Assembly: GCA_949987705.1 (NCBI GenBank) | Contig: OX465283.1 | Location: forward strand, 50,072,953-50,136,952 | Direction: 5' to 3' | Origin: Thereva unica | Lineage: Eukaryota; Arthropoda; Insecta; Diptera; Therevidae | Length of the DNA: 64,000 nucleotides | Shown: positions 54,716 through 63,588 of the stretch, one piece after another | How the letters are laid out: every line of letters starts with the position of its first letter | Position numbering within the stretch: the stretch's first letter is position 1 | Notes under the pieces: model-generated | What the model was told of the DNA's origin: nothing | What the model saw: the letters and a program-made list of their open reading frames with translations, nothing else | The model's database searches: none | Program-made: the position numbers and the translations under genes

Positions 54716-57700
54716 TCCTCCGCCGCCTTGGCCAGGTACTGGGCAATGATCTTCGCTGATGAGCTCCGGATCTATGTCGAATTGTCTGCAAGTTGATGTT
54801 CGAGGAGCTGGGATTGGTCCATGTCCATTGGAGGGACGTCGCCTTGTGCTACATCTGTACAGTTGATATGCTGCAATCGCCAGGGCTATTAAAAGTGCTG
54901 CGTAGCCCAGCGTCAGTTGATGCGTATGGTTGGTATTGATGTGGTGTGGTAGAATCTCGTTCTCCTTGAGCTGGTGAACTTGCTTCTGTAGGATTTCCAG
55001 TTCGTCCTGATGGTGATGATCCGCCATAGGTGGTTGCAGCTTGTCGGTATGGTTTGAATCTCTCGGATATATGAATTCCGTGAGATTTTTAGTGGGATTG
55101 AATGATGATCTGATTGTCTTTGGATAGTTGTTATGGGACTGCAAAGCCAGATGATCATGTCTGATCTCACAGTCATTTTCAATGCTCAAGATCCCTGTAC
55201 CTTGAAGCACTTGTTGCTTAGTGTCACTGCCACATACGATTGTGATGGTGGTGCTTGTTCTCATGGAATAAATCCATTTGTTTGGATTATAAAGTTGAAT
55301 CCACTTCGGCAAGTCTTCTGCGTTGATTAGGTTACAACCTTTGGACGGCTGGGAGTATATGAAGAAATTCAGTTCACAGGAACTTATGTTGGCACCTCGC
55401 CTGTATATTGGATGCCGTTGAAAGCACATATGCTCTGACTCGCCGATAGTTTCGCATAAATGGAATTCCTGGCTACTGAGTGGATAATATTTGTCTTTGT
55501 GAAGATTGATGACCAAGAATTCAGATGATGGTTTTATGGCTAGGAAGGTGGCCTTGATAACTACTGGAATTGGTATGATGCGATAGAGTTCGAATTCCTC
55601 AAACGCAAATAGCGGGAGCTTTATTCGAAATATCACATATTTCTTAGTCACTCGACCTTCGACATTCATGAGCCTGTAGAGCTGAAGAATGTTGTTTGGA
55701 CGCGTAGGCAATCTGAGCGTTGATGGCAAGTGATCCTTTATAGTGTTTAATTCTTGTCTTAATTGTCGTGGAGATATCAGCAGCGGATTTATTTTGCCGT
55801 GGTGAGTGTCAGTCAAGACATTCAGAATTGCTGATTGAGCCCGTTGATACCTTGTTGTCATCAGGGTAGTCTGCACTGCTAGAGTAGAGAATGTTTCTGC
55901 TACCCTCTGCTGGTAAAACTCCTCGGAAATATTGTTTATTCGATGGTTTATGTTTCTTATTTGGTTAACTATAGCTGCTAGTTGATTTGCTGTAGCTTCC
56001 TGATCGTGTTTCATGACATTCAAAGTGGAGTCTATGATAGATGTTTGGTTTTTTATTAAATCCAACAGATGATCTTCGTTGTTCTTGATGTGTTCTATTG
56101 TGGTGGTCATATGTTCAGCATATTCTGAATCAAGAACTCCGAATAATGCGGAGGCCATGTTTCCAATAATGTTGAGTGCAGCTCTTTTGGTTCTAGGCGA
56201 TGATGTCATCTGAAACAGCTGATCGCCTGTGACAATGTCGTCCTTTAGCATGGTGAATTGATGTGTAATGATGTTACAATGGCTTCTATCTTTGAGTAGG
56301 TTGCAAAGTTGGTTTAGGCGAGCTATGCTATTACTGATTGCATCAGCTTCCTTCCAATAATTCTCCATATTGTAATAGACAATAAGAGACCATTCATTGC
56401 TGACTAGGTTTGCTGCGCCTAGGTTCTCAAAATATATTCCTGGTTGTGAACTGAAGGGGCTGACTTGAAATGACGGCTTTCCAAATATGGGCAGAACGAA
56501 GCAGGTGAGTAGTAAAGTGCTTAGCAATGCTGAGCTGGTAGATGTTCTCAACTTCTTTGTCTTAGGCGGTCTCTCGTCATCTGGATCATGGTGATCCAAT
56601 GGAGCTTCAGGTCGATTAGGATTGCTGCAATCTTCCAATTTTTCAATTGGAAGAGGAGCTAACTTATGAATGGGACGTCTCAATACTCCGGATGTCGTTC
56701 GAATATCTGCAACTCGAACTAGTCCGTCATCTCCCTGTATGGTTTTCTCAATTCTCCCGAGCTGCCACTTGAGCGGTGGCAAGTTGTCGTCTTTGATGAG
56801 AACCATCATTCCTGGTTGGGCATTTTTACTGTGCTCTTTCCATTTGTGTCGTTGTTGAAGCTCGCAGAGATATTCAGTTGACCATCTCCTCCAGAACTCA
56901 TGTTTTACATGTGAAACCAATTTCCATCGTCGGATTAAACTGATAGGTTGCGGAGCGGCTTCTGGATCAACGGTAGCAGTTAGTGGTTCTCCGATTAGAA
57001 AATGTCCTGGAGTTAGAGCTGTGAGGTCATTTGGATCGAAGGATAATGGCGTTAGAGGCCTTGAATTGAGAATGGCTTCAATTTCTGCAACGAGCGTCGA
57101 CAGTTCTTCAAATGTGAGGTCGGCTGATGATACTGTTCTTTGGAGCAAAGATTTTGCCGATTTTACAGCGGCTTCCCATAGGCCGCCAAAATGTGGAGCT
57201 CTTGGAGGAATGAACTGGAAATCGGTTCCTCTAGCTTGGCAGAACGTGGAAATTTTCGTATGTGCTTCCTTATCATGGATGGATTGCCGCAATTCTAACA
57301 GCTGGTTTTTTGCGCCCACGAAATTGGTCGCATTGTCGCAATAGATGGTACGACAATTTCCTCTCCTGGCTATGAAGCCTTTCAGCGCTCCCAAGAAGCC
57401 CTCTGTAGTGAGATCACTGGCGACCTCAAGGTGTATTGCTTTGGAGGCAAAGCAGCAGAAAACCGCTATATAGGTCTTTTGCGGCCGCTTTCCTCTTAAT
57501 TTGTAGTGTGTTTGGATCGGACCGCAGAAGTCAACTCCTGTGTTGACAAATGGTCTGCCTGGTTGGACTCTAGGTGCTGGTAGGTTACCCATGAGTTGTG
57601 TCATCAGTTTGGGTCTGACCTTGTTACATCGCATACAGTGCTTCACTATTGATCTTGCGATGTTTTTTCCCTTAATTGGCCAATATCGCTGTCGGGCAAT

Positions 57701-59554
57701 TGCGAGCAGTCCTTGTGGGCCGATGTGCATGTTTCTAACGTGGAGATCGTTCATAATAAGTGTTGTCACTGGATGAGAGTATGGCAGTAACATCGGATGT
57801 TTGGCGTCGTATGATAATTCAGAGTTCTGTAATCGACCCCCTACGCGAATGATTTTTCTTTCGTCGAAAAATGGACATAGGCTTTTTAGTGCGCTGTTGA
57901 CGTTTACAGAGTGGTTTTGTTGCAGTTGATGCATCTCGTCTTGGAAACCTTCTTTCTGGACCTGGGAAACTATTGCTGTGAGCGCTCTGTCTAGTTCCTT
58001 GGCTGTTAAAATGAGCGATGGAGCCCTTTCTTGTTTTCTCGAACTATTAACAAAGCGAATCATGTATGCGACAATCCTCAAGAGTTTCTGGTAACAATTG
58101 CCGTGGTTGATGGTGGTCATCCATGATGCTTCCTTTGTTGATGTTAGCACAACTGGTTTTTGTTTTTTCTTTTCTGCATCCGTGTCAGTGTTGGTTGGCT
58201 GCTGTGGCCAGATTCTTTCCGGGCCATGTAAGAATAGAGGCCCGTAAAACCATACGTTGCATTTTACGAGTTTGGAAGGTGCCATACCTCTAGAGACGAT
58301 ATCCGCAGGGTTGTCCTTGGATCCTACATGCCTCCATTGATCTGGGCTGGTCAATCTTTGTATGGCGGCAACGCGATTAGCAACAAATGTGTGATATGAT
58401 GATGATTCTGATTTTATCCAAGCCAGTGTGATTTCGGAGTCTGTCCACAGGAAGGCCTTGGCATGAGATAAGTCAACATCTTTCCGAATTCGCTGAACTA
58501 ACTGAGCTGCTAATTTTGCGGCACACAGCTCCAGTCGTGGAATTGTCGTTGTCTTCAGTGGAGCTACCTTTGATTTGGCGCAAAGTAGTCGCACCGAAAT
58601 GATGCCATCTTCATGTGTTGTCCTGATGTATACGGCAGCCCCGTATGCTGTTTCGGATGCGTCTGCAAAAGCGTGTATTTGCATTTGTTTATATTTTGCG
58701 TCTGATGATATGTGCCTTGGGAATTGAATGTCATTAAGACACTTCAAATCTTCTCGAAATTTGAGCCAGCTGGTGTGCAAATCCATAGGTAGTGATGCAT
58801 CCCAGTCCAGTTTTTGAGCCCAAAGTTTTCTGATGAAAAGCTTGGCTATTATAGTAACAGGACTCATGAATCCAAGTGGATCGAAGATATGAGAAATGTC
58901 AGAAAGTGCTGTTCTTTTTGTGACCTTTCGCGTGTCTTTCCAATTTGTCTTTATTAAAAAGATATCTGCTTTCGGCTGCCAAGTTAATCCTAGGGTCTTT
59001 ACGGATTCATCTGTTGGTTTATCGAAGTTCAATTCGAGCTCGACATCTTCCCTGGGGATGTTTTGTAGTAATTGTGGAACTCGGGTGAGTGATGCCATAG
59101 AACGTTGTTGCCTTCGAACCTTTTTAATTATCTCTGCCTGGTGATCTGCTGAAACGTCTGATCTTGGAATCTGCTTTTGTTCAATTTTCGACGGAATGTC
59201 CTTCCTGCCACCTTCTGTTGATATGCGAGAATCCGACGGCTGGTCTCGTTGACTTGTGCTGGCACTCAACTCATCTAACCCTTGCGTAAGCTGCTCCTTG
59301 AATTGGACGTACAGCTTCTGAATAACAGCGAAGTAGTCCTTGGCGAAGTAATCATTCTCACGATTTTCTGGCTCGAGCTCAAGTAATTGTTGGTGGTTGG
59401 CTTGGAACTCACTCCAATGGCCTTCGAGCAAGTCCAACCGGATGGTGAAATATTGGGAGATTGTCTTCCTGCTGGCAGCATCCTTCTTAAAGTTTCTGAA
59501 ACTATTTTGGATCTGCTCGCCTAGAAGCGATTGAGTATCCAAAAGGCCGTCCAT
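54710..59554 (-). CDS. Gag-RNase H-integrase-Env-like fused polyprotein
   Basis: 1614 codons from the Gag ATG at 59554 to a TAA in the 3' LTR. The frame is also open further upstream through the leader into the 5' LTR, to an ATG at 59806 (1698 codons). In the 1698-codon numbering: Gag N-terminus 85-180; junction region about 180-270; Pao/Peptidase_A17-type segment with TLGLTWQP and FDPLGFMSP about 270-360; RNase H with FADASETAYGAA (~375) and WTDSEITLAWI (~450); integrase zinc region H..H..C..C (~685-735); DDE core with VDFCGP, CDNATNF and GGLWEAA (about 758, 822, 877); DUF5641-like tail (~965-1055); Env-like part from about 1090 with a hydrophobic leader, a furin-type RTKR at 1205-1208 followed by a fusion-peptide-like segment, coiled-coil region, and a transmembrane helix at about 1632-1650. 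Baculovirus F-like Env is known from roo and gypsy relatives. Protease and RT are absent through an in-frame deletion. Confidence 0.85.
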   Translation of the reverse strand: MDGLLDTQSLLGEQIQNSFRNFKKDAASRKTISQYFTIRLDLLEGHWSEFQANHQQLLELEPENRENDYFAKDYFAVIQKLYVQFKEQLTQGLDELSASTSQRDQPSDSRISTEGGRKDIPSKIEQKQIPRSDVSADHQAEIIKKVRRQQRSMASLTRVPQLLQNIPREDVELELNFDKPTDESVKTLGLTWQPKADIFLIKTNWKDTRKVTKRTALSDISHIFDPLGFMSPVTIIAKLFIRKLWAQKLDWDASLPMDLHTSWLKFREDLKCLNDIQFPRHISSDAKYKQMQIHAFADASETAYGAAVYIRTTHEDGIISVRLLCAKSKVAPLKTTTIPRLELCAAKLAAQLVQRIRKDVDLSHAKAFLWTDSEITLAWIKSESSSYHTFVANRVAAIQRLTSPDQWRHVGSKDNPADIVSRGMAPSKLVKCNVWFYGPLFLHGPERIWPQQPTNTDTDAEKKKQKPVVLTSTKEASWMTTINHGNCYQKLLRIVAYMIRFVNSSRKQERAPSLILTAKELDRALTAIVSQVQKEGFQDEMHQLQQNHSVNVNSALKSLCPFFDERKIIRVGGRLQNSELSYDAKHPMLLPYSHPVTTLIMNDLHVRNMHIGPQGLLAIARQRYWPIKGKNIARSIVKHCMRCNKVRPKLMTQLMGNLPAPRVQPGRPFVNTGVDFCGPIQTHYKLRGKRPQKTYIAVFCCFASKAIHLEVASDLTTEGFLGALKGFIARRGNCRTIYCDNATNFVGAKNQLLELRQSIHDKEAHTKISTFCQARGTDFQFIPPRAPHFGGLWEAAVKSAKSLLQRTVSSADLTFEELSTLVAEIEAILNSRPLTPLSFDPNDLTALTPGHFLIGEPLTATVDPEAAPQPISLIRRWKLVSHVKHEFWRRWSTEYLCELQQRHKWKEHSKNAQPGMMVLIKDDNLPPLKWQLGRIEKTIQGDDGLVRVADIRTTSGVLRRPIHKLAPLPIEKLEDCSNPNRPEAPLDHHDPDDERPPKTKKLRTSTSSALLSTLLLTCFVLPIFGKPSFQVSPFSSQPGIYFENLGAANLVSNEWSLIVYYNMENYWKEADAISNSIARLNQLCNLLKDRSHCNIITHQFTMLKDDIVTGDQLFQMTSSPRTKRAALNIIGNMASALFGVLDSEYAEHMTTTIEHIKNNEDHLLDLIKNQTSIIDSTLNVMKHDQEATANQLAAIVNQIRNINHRINNISEEFYQQRVAETFSTLAVQTTLMTTRYQRAQSAILNVLTDTHHGKINPLLISPRQLRQELNTIKDHLPSTLRLPTRPNNILQLYRLMNVEGRVTKKYVIFRIKLPLFAFEEFELYRIIPIPVVIKATFLAIKPSSEFLVINLHKDKYYPLSSQEFHLCETIGESEHMCFQRHPIYRRGANISSCELNFFIYSQPSKGCNLINAEDLPKWIQLYNPNKWIYSMRTSTTITIVCGSDTKQQVLQGTGILSIENDCEIRHDHLALQSHNNYPKTIRSSFNPTKNLTEFIYPRDSNHTDKLQPPMADHHHQDELEILQKQVHQLKENEILPHHINTNHTHQLTLGYAALLIALAIAAYQLYRCSTRRRPSNGHGPIPAPRTSTCRQFDIDPELISEDHCPVPGQGGGGC
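54716..54734 (-). other. Polypurine tract of the Bel-Pao element
   Basis: AAGGCGGCGGAGGA on the minus strand ends directly at the 3' LTR and serves as plus-strand primer in reverse transcription. In the reading frame it codes for the glycine-rich end of the polyprotein. Confidence 0.7.
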
Positions 59555-59610
59555 GTTGAATCCTGTTGATGATCGCTGTAACGTCCTTCGGCTGTTGGTT
59601 TGTGTGTGAA

Positions 59611-59650
59611 CGTGATCTGTCTTGGTACAGATCACGTCGGGGTCACCAAA
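59611..59650 (-). promoter_or_regulatory. Primer-binding site and leader hairpin of the Bel-Pao element
   Basis: On the minus strand, TGGTGACCCCGACGTGATC begins two bases after the 5' LTR and would pair with a tRNA 3' end closing in CCA. Its far half is also the first strand of a perfect 10-bp stem, CGTGATCTGT (59611-59620) with ACAGATCACG (59627-59636), around a 6-base loop. Confidence 0.7.
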
Positions 59651-60221
59651 TGTTTTTGTAGAGCGAAGAAACTCCTTTGCTTCTCCGCTATTAAATTGGT
59701 AGATCAGGGTGTAACACCGTGATCTTTGATGCGCTGTGTAATAGGTGTAACACCTAAACACAAGTGTAGCTGTATGATAGAAAAAAAGAAGTAGCTCTGC
59801 AGCCACTTCTGTCTCACACGTCTGAATTGCTTCGACTAAATTCTTTATTTTAAAACAATTTCTTTTATACTTATGACAATAATAAACAAAACAACAAAAA
59901 ATAAATTAACTCTTCCTTTAGCAGACAATTGTCTTACAAATAAATGCTAAGTTGCAATTTTCGATTGAAGAAGATTTTCATACAAACAGTTTTCAAAGTG
60001 AAATTTTACCCGTTGAGGCATCATGTTACCGTTCGAGATAATTGAAAATTTTATGCATTGTGCTTATGTGACATTTTAAATGAGATTTTAAATTCTTTTA
60101 GAGACAAAAAATAAGATAAAAATATGGACTTGACAATTTCAGCAAAATGAATATAAATTTGATAATTTATTTGTTAATAAGAACTTAAAATTAAATTGAT
60201 GGAATTTGATGATTCTTAACA
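59651..60221 (-). repeat. 5' LTR of the Bel-Pao element
   Basis: 571 bp, identical to the 3' LTR except one base (C at 59675). It drives transcription on the minus strand. The 84 codons upstream of the Gag ATG are open into this LTR but are probably not translated. Confidence 0.93.
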
Positions 60222-60226
60222 CCTTA

Positions 60227-60578
60227 CAAACATTACCTAGGGCTCATTTTCGATAATTCTGCCGCATGGACGGGCCCTTATAAGGAAAATTCCGCCAGCG
60301 AAGCGAAGTACTTTCTGCGGTCTCTCGTTGGATTTTTTGCACAGGGCCTCCAATTATCTAGTCGCGGTAGCACTGGCAGTATTCCAGCGAACACATAATC
60401 GAAAGCGTCAAACACTGAACTGTGTCCTAGAGTGAATGGCAAGGTAGTTTCTGTCATCGAATTTTTCTCTTTTGTTGTATGCTGCCTAACATTATGCTAG
60501 CCAAGAGCATTCTTTATCTTTTTTCATGATATGGGAGAGATTGAGATGATATTTTAAGTGCACGTTTGTCATTATGGC
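60227..60578. other. No gene recognised
   Basis: Right flank of the Bel-Pao insertion. The first 270 bases are fairly even in composition with short open frames but no family was recognised; it could be part of an older element that the Bel-Pao entered. Confidence 0.35.
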
Positions 60579-60695
60579 CTGCGCCAAAGCTATTGGGAAT
60601 CTTAAAATTGCGTTTTTCATGCGCAGTGAGAGTCTCAAATCCCCACGACGAAAGTAGATTCGTAAATAAAATCGCGAAACGATAGCTTTGGCGCA
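60579..60695. repeat. Short inverted-repeat element
   Basis: CTGCGCCAAAGCTAT at 60579-60593 and its complement ATAGCTTTGGCGCAG near 60682-60695 enclose about 88 bases. LINE-A sequence starts eight bases further on. No target duplication seen. Confidence 0.5.
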
Positions 60696-60702
60696 GCTGA
60701 CC

Positions 60703-61360
60703 CATTTCTTAACATCCTCGGCGTGACTTTATCCAACGATCTGCGTTGGAATAATCACATACTCCAAGTCACCAAACAAGCGTATCAATGCCTTGGCTTC
60801 CTCAAGAGATGCAAGTTCCTTCTTCATCCAGCTGCCTTGGCTACAATCTACAAGTCCTACATTCGGCCTCGCCTTGAATACAACTCGTATATCTGGGCGG
60901 GCGCCCCTAAACCCACGCTTTGCTCCTCCATCGATCCTTTAAGCCACCGTAGGAATGTAGCAGCGCTCAGCAAGTTTTACCGCTATTATAATAGCGACTG
61001 CTCCACTGAAATCAAAAACCTCCTGCCTACACGGCAATTTTTTCCCCGCAACACAAGACTAGCCAACTCGGCTCACCCCTTCACCCTGCAGCCCTCCCCT
61101 TCACGCACATTACGGTTTAGCAGTTCGTTTATAAATAGAACAACTCGATTGTGGAACTGTCTTCCGCAGTCGGTATTTCCGAACTCATATAACATCTCAG
61201 AGTTCAAACGCAAGGTTCATCGACATCTACTCATGCACCCTCCAGACCCCTAAACTATGCTATTTCATCTTTCCTTCAGATCAAGCTTCCTATTATACAT
61301 TGCACCATGACTTGAACGACATGACGGACTAGTAGTACAAAGGGTGACTCCTAAGCTTCA
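60703..61360 (+). mobile_element. LINE-A copy, 5'-truncated, with 3' end
   Basis: It starts within the post-RT region (FLNILGVTLSNDLRWNNH) and runs to GTAGTACAAAGGGTGACTCC, TAAGCTT. The poly(A) tail after AAGCTT is not visible, so the last bases may have been lost. Confidence 0.8.
60723..61253 (+). pseudogene. LINE-A post-RT C-terminal fragment
   Basis: The frame of 176 codons is open: LRWNNHILQVTKQAYQCLG, LKRCKFLLHPAALATIYKSY, RPRLEYNSYIWAGAP, a 40-residue deletion compared with the 16484 copy after PKPTL, then LSHRRNVAALSKFYRYY, LWNCLPQSVFPNSYNISEFK and the natural C-terminus. It shows the intact C-terminal sequence that the 16484 copy lost through a frameshift. It lacks all polymerase motifs. 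Confidence 0.75.
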
Positions 61361-61911
61361 TCTTTTCAATTCTTTCGTTTCGTTGTATTTATTGAAATTT
61401 TTAAAATAATGGGACTATAATGGATCAAGTAGGGTTTTTTATAAATAAAATTTACTAAACATACATTACACAAAGTTTTAGCTTTTATTCACTATCATAT
61501 TTTCCATTCATATCTTTGCTCTTTATCTACTAAAATCGAAAATGTTTCTAAACATAAAATTTTCACTAAAGAATGAAAGACATGAAAATAATCTAGAGAT
61601 GATAAATTAAAACAAAAAAAAGTAATGAATAATATAGAAAACGAAGAAGAGCGACTTGAATCCTCACAGCACATTCAATAACATTTTTATAATTCAATTA
61701 TATCAGTTTTATTTTTTTTTCATATCTTTTGTGTAATAACTAACATTAATATTATATCATATTGAGAAGAAGAATATTAGATGTAAATACAAACATAAAT
61801 TTGTTTGAATTATATATTTAATTCAAGAAGCCTGAATAAAGTTTTTGAATTTGCGTTTTTTAATTTTATTAGGAAATTAGATGTTGTACTTAATTCCTTT
61901 TATTAATTATC
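61361..61911. other. AT-rich flank; NPL4 3' end on the minus strand
   Basis: A TTTATT (AATAAA on the minus strand) at about 61898-61903 lies just after the NPL4 stop and probably serves as its poly(A) signal. No other gene. Confidence 0.5.
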
Positions 61912-62513
61912 TTATCTTGGAAGACCACATATCTCGCAAGTGGCCAAATCACTGCGATTTATGAATGTGCAGTGATTGCATGTCCAATTTTCTGTATTAA
62001 CGGATGGCCCTTGCTGTATATTAGATCCACTAAAAATATAGAAATAGGAAAAAATTATGAATAATTATTAAATGAATTTTGTTAATAATTTATTTACCCA
62101 GCTGCACCAGAGCTTGCTGCAATTAACGTTTCTAGAGTAATCCATACTTCTTCAGATTTAAATTTATATGCTAATTCTCGATTTTTAGTTCGTACTGCTT
62201 CAAAAAGTGTCTGCATTTGAGCTTTCATTGGTAACATATCCATTTTATATAAATATATAAGAAGATGAAAATCAGATATAGCTTCTAAAAATTCATTATC
62301 CTTCCAACGGGATAGGTAAGTGCTAAGAGCGTTAAAATCTTGCAAGTGACCGTCTAAATAGCGATTTTCAACTGGGAACGGCTCTTTGTTTTCATCTGCT
62401 GTAAACGTATAAACTGGACTTAATGGTGTAGAAGCTGGAACATCTACTAACAAATACTCCACCGGAAGTGGCCGGGCAAGACGCTGAACTTCATTACCAT
62501 ATTGATCTTTTTC
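61912..62513 (-). CDS. NPLOC4: NPL4, last two exons (partial)
   Basis: Exons 62513-62098 and 62029-61912 (minus strand) join through a 68-base GT..AG intron; the upstream exon begins at a TCTAG acceptor. The 177 visible residues start EKDQYGNEVQRLARPLPVEY and contain VYTFTADENKEPFPVENR, a QDFNALSTYL segment and ISDFHLLIYL, all aligning in order with the C-terminal part of human NPLOC4. The last exon carries the NZF zinc finger WTCNHCTFINRSDLATCEIC (four Cys ligands), which binds ubiquitin. NPL4 with UFD1 recruits p97/VCP to ubiquitinated proteins in ER-associated degradation and other extraction tasks. The remaining N-terminal two thirds must lie beyond 64000; the intervening intron holds LINE debris. 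Confidence 0.93.
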
Positions 62514-63588
62514 CTAGAATATGAAAGAAATAAAATGTGAATTAATTGTATGTCAAAAGTAGTTGAATATTTTCTTATACATATGCTAATGTTTAATTGA
62601 ATTTTGTATCTAGAAATTTGGAATGTAGGGATGAACTTTAAGCTAGACAAAATAGGTGCCATCAAAATATCGTAAGCGTGTCGTAACTATCTCGGATTGG
62701 TGAAGGTGCGATCATAACCTCCTCGTGGTGGCTGCCCTGAAAGGGATTAGCTAATATGATCGGGGCTACCTGGCCAAGATGTGAAGTAGTCGTGACTAGT
62801 GCAACGAATTCCTTTGGGAACGCCGCCACACAACCAACCACGCCGCCTCGAAACTTATGGATCAATTAATCTGGACAGGACCAAGGCAAGGAGGACGTTG
62901 TGGAATTAGGAAGCCCTTCGGAGCAGACCCGAGCCCGGCTGTCGAAAGTTTCTTTCCAACAGACTGAAGGCAGAGCTGTTATCAAAAACCCGGGAAGCTA
63001 AGAAGCACCTCCAGGCAGCCACCACTCTGCCCGAAGTTTCACGACCCACCAGAAAATTGACAGCGCTAGCTTCCATATTCACTAGAACTAACAGACCCAT
63101 CATCCAGGCGAGCAGAGACCCCAGAAGTAGAAAGGAGGAGTTCTAATGACCCTTCTACTGGGCCAACAAGTTGTCGCTGCCGCTGTGTCCTAAGTTTCTG
63201 GAACCATCAGAGGGACAAAGCAAGGAGGGTCGGAGTGGAATTGGGGGGACCCAAGAAACACACCCTGAGCAGCCCCCGTGAACACCTTTATTTTTTTGAA
63301 ATGAATACTTCTTTAGGTACGATTAGCTTTTTTTAGCCTGGGGTAAAAACTCAAAACTCGCGTCACACGCGCTTTTCTTGCGCATCCGTTTTTGGGTACT
63401 TGTAGCCATGTAGCTAGAGCATGGCAATGTCGAGCTCCAGCAACAGGCAGCAACGTCAATTCTACAAAATAGCTACGAGGAGTCTGAGGGATAGCGTTTC
63501 AATGTTGCAATGAAACGCCACATATTCATATTCTCGCACACCGTAGAATTTTACGTGCTGTCTGTTGCTGGAATTCGACCAAAAGTTG
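62514..63588. other. NPL4 intron with unassigned repeat DNA
   Basis: From about 62690 base composition changes to even or GC-rich. Plus-strand frames around 62890-63290 read KAELLSKTREAKKHLQAA and similar pieces that could be part of a LINE ORF1 or gag-like region, but no domain can be named. Confidence 0.35.

Larger units (their letters stand above)
54145..60221 (-). mobile_element. Bel-Pao LTR retroelement with Env-like region, internally deleted
   Basis: Two 571-bp LTRs (54145-54715, 59651-60221) flank 4.9 kb of internal sequence. The target-site duplication is CCTTA on both sides (54140-54144, 60222-60226). The element is read on the minus strand: 5' LTR, primer-binding site at 59649 downward, one long open frame, purine-rich tract next to the 3' LTR. 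The frame contains only the start of Gag, then jumps to the end of the RT/Pao region, RNase H, integrase and an Env-like protein; protease and most of RT are missing. LTRs differ at one position (54169 T, 59675 C), so insertion is recent. Without RT it needs a helper element in trans. Confidence 0.93.

Noticed and set aside
57021..57776. Plus-strand frames inside the Bel-Pao element
   Set aside because: Antisense shadows of the integrase region.
59555..59806. Start of the Bel-Pao polyprotein at 59806
   Set aside because: This ATG lies inside the 5' LTR and the frame would translate the primer-binding site and leader. The ATG at 59554, giving a Gag-like start, is the likely one.
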